A stretch of 23,027 nt of DNA from NCBI GenBank assembly GCA_045594445.1, contig JAZNYL010000099.1, positions 1-23,027 on the forward strand. Direction: 5' to 3'. The DNA is from SVQP01 sp045594445 (lineage in GTDB: Bacteria; Bacillota; Clostridia; Oscillospirales; CAG-272). Below the pieces are notes generated by a model. That model did not search any database. It was not told the origin of the DNA and was given only the letters and a program-made list of their open reading frames with translations. Shown here piece by piece: positions 22,975-23,027 of this stretch. How positions within the stretch are numbered: the first letter of the stretch is position 1; each line of letters starts with the position of its first letter. Made by a program: the position numbers and the translations under genes.

Positions 22975-22997
22975 GGCGAACGCAGTTCGCCCCTACG
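22975..22997 (-). repeat. REP-like hairpin, copy 7
   Basis: Read on the minus strand: GTAG, then arms GGCGAAC and GTTCGCC around a 3-nt loop. It lies just after the glmM operon terminator. Confidence 0.6.
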
Positions 22998-23027
22998 AGT
23001 GTTTTTGTTTTGGGTTTCGTTATCGTA

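Overview
This window looks like a mid-GC member of the Clostridia (Bacillota). The pointers are a T-box leader in front of valS, AAAGGAGG-type ribosome binding sites with several TTG starts, sigma-A promoters rich in extended -10 elements, hairpin-plus-T terminators, and a radical SAM/DUF2344 gene pair typical of Firmicutes. I cannot name the genus. Genes are well spaced and complete; no phage, insertion sequence with a transposase, or CRISPR array is present.

Layout. (1) 1-264 is non-coding and repeat-bearing. (2) 265-7042, minus strand, is a four-gene operon read right to left: an RlmB/TrmH-type rRNA 2'-O-methyltransferase, a very large acidic-repeat membrane protein whose C-terminal half resembles a P-type ATPase stripped of its catalytic motif, a TIGR03960-type radical SAM protein, and its DUF2344 partner. 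(3) 7375-8178, plus strand, is an amidohydrolase with its own promoter; a bidirectional terminator separates it from (4) a minus-strand two-component system (OmpR-type regulator, then sensor kinase with overlapping genes). (5) 10345-10421 is tRNA-Val(GAC) with promoter and terminator, followed by about 400 bp of palindromic repeats. (6) 10830-11846, minus, is an acetyl-xylan-esterase-like alpha/beta hydrolase. (7) 12077-13942, plus, is a lipoprotein joining a metallo-beta-lactamase-fold domain to a LamG-like domain. (8) 14069-17005 is a valine T-box leader plus valS. (9) 17006-17449 is a non-coding block of stacked palindromes. (10) 17450-20632, minus, is a large GH106-like glycoside hydrolase without a signal peptide. 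(11) 20844-22860, plus, is glmM overlapped by a single-domain hexapeptide-repeat acyltransferase resembling the acetyltransferase half of GlmU. The window ends in non-coding sequence with another repeat.

How parts connect. The T-box specifier in front of valS reads GUC, which is cognate to the tRNA-Val(GAC) encoded 3.7 kb upstream. GlmM and the GlmU-like protein would carry out consecutive steps from glucosamine-6-P to N-acetylglucosamine-1-P for cell-wall precursor synthesis. The esterase and glycoside hydrolase fit a plant- or host-glycan diet, but they are separate transcription units.

The two most noteworthy things are (a) the degenerate P-type-ATPase-like protein with its 12-copy 18-bp tandem repeat, and (b) at least seven intergenic hairpins that each carry GTAG at the 5' foot, the signature of REP sequences mobilised by RAYT (Y1-type) transposases, together with a separate terminal-inverted-repeat element made of stacked hairpins. 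All functional calls are from motif reading only; no database search was possible.
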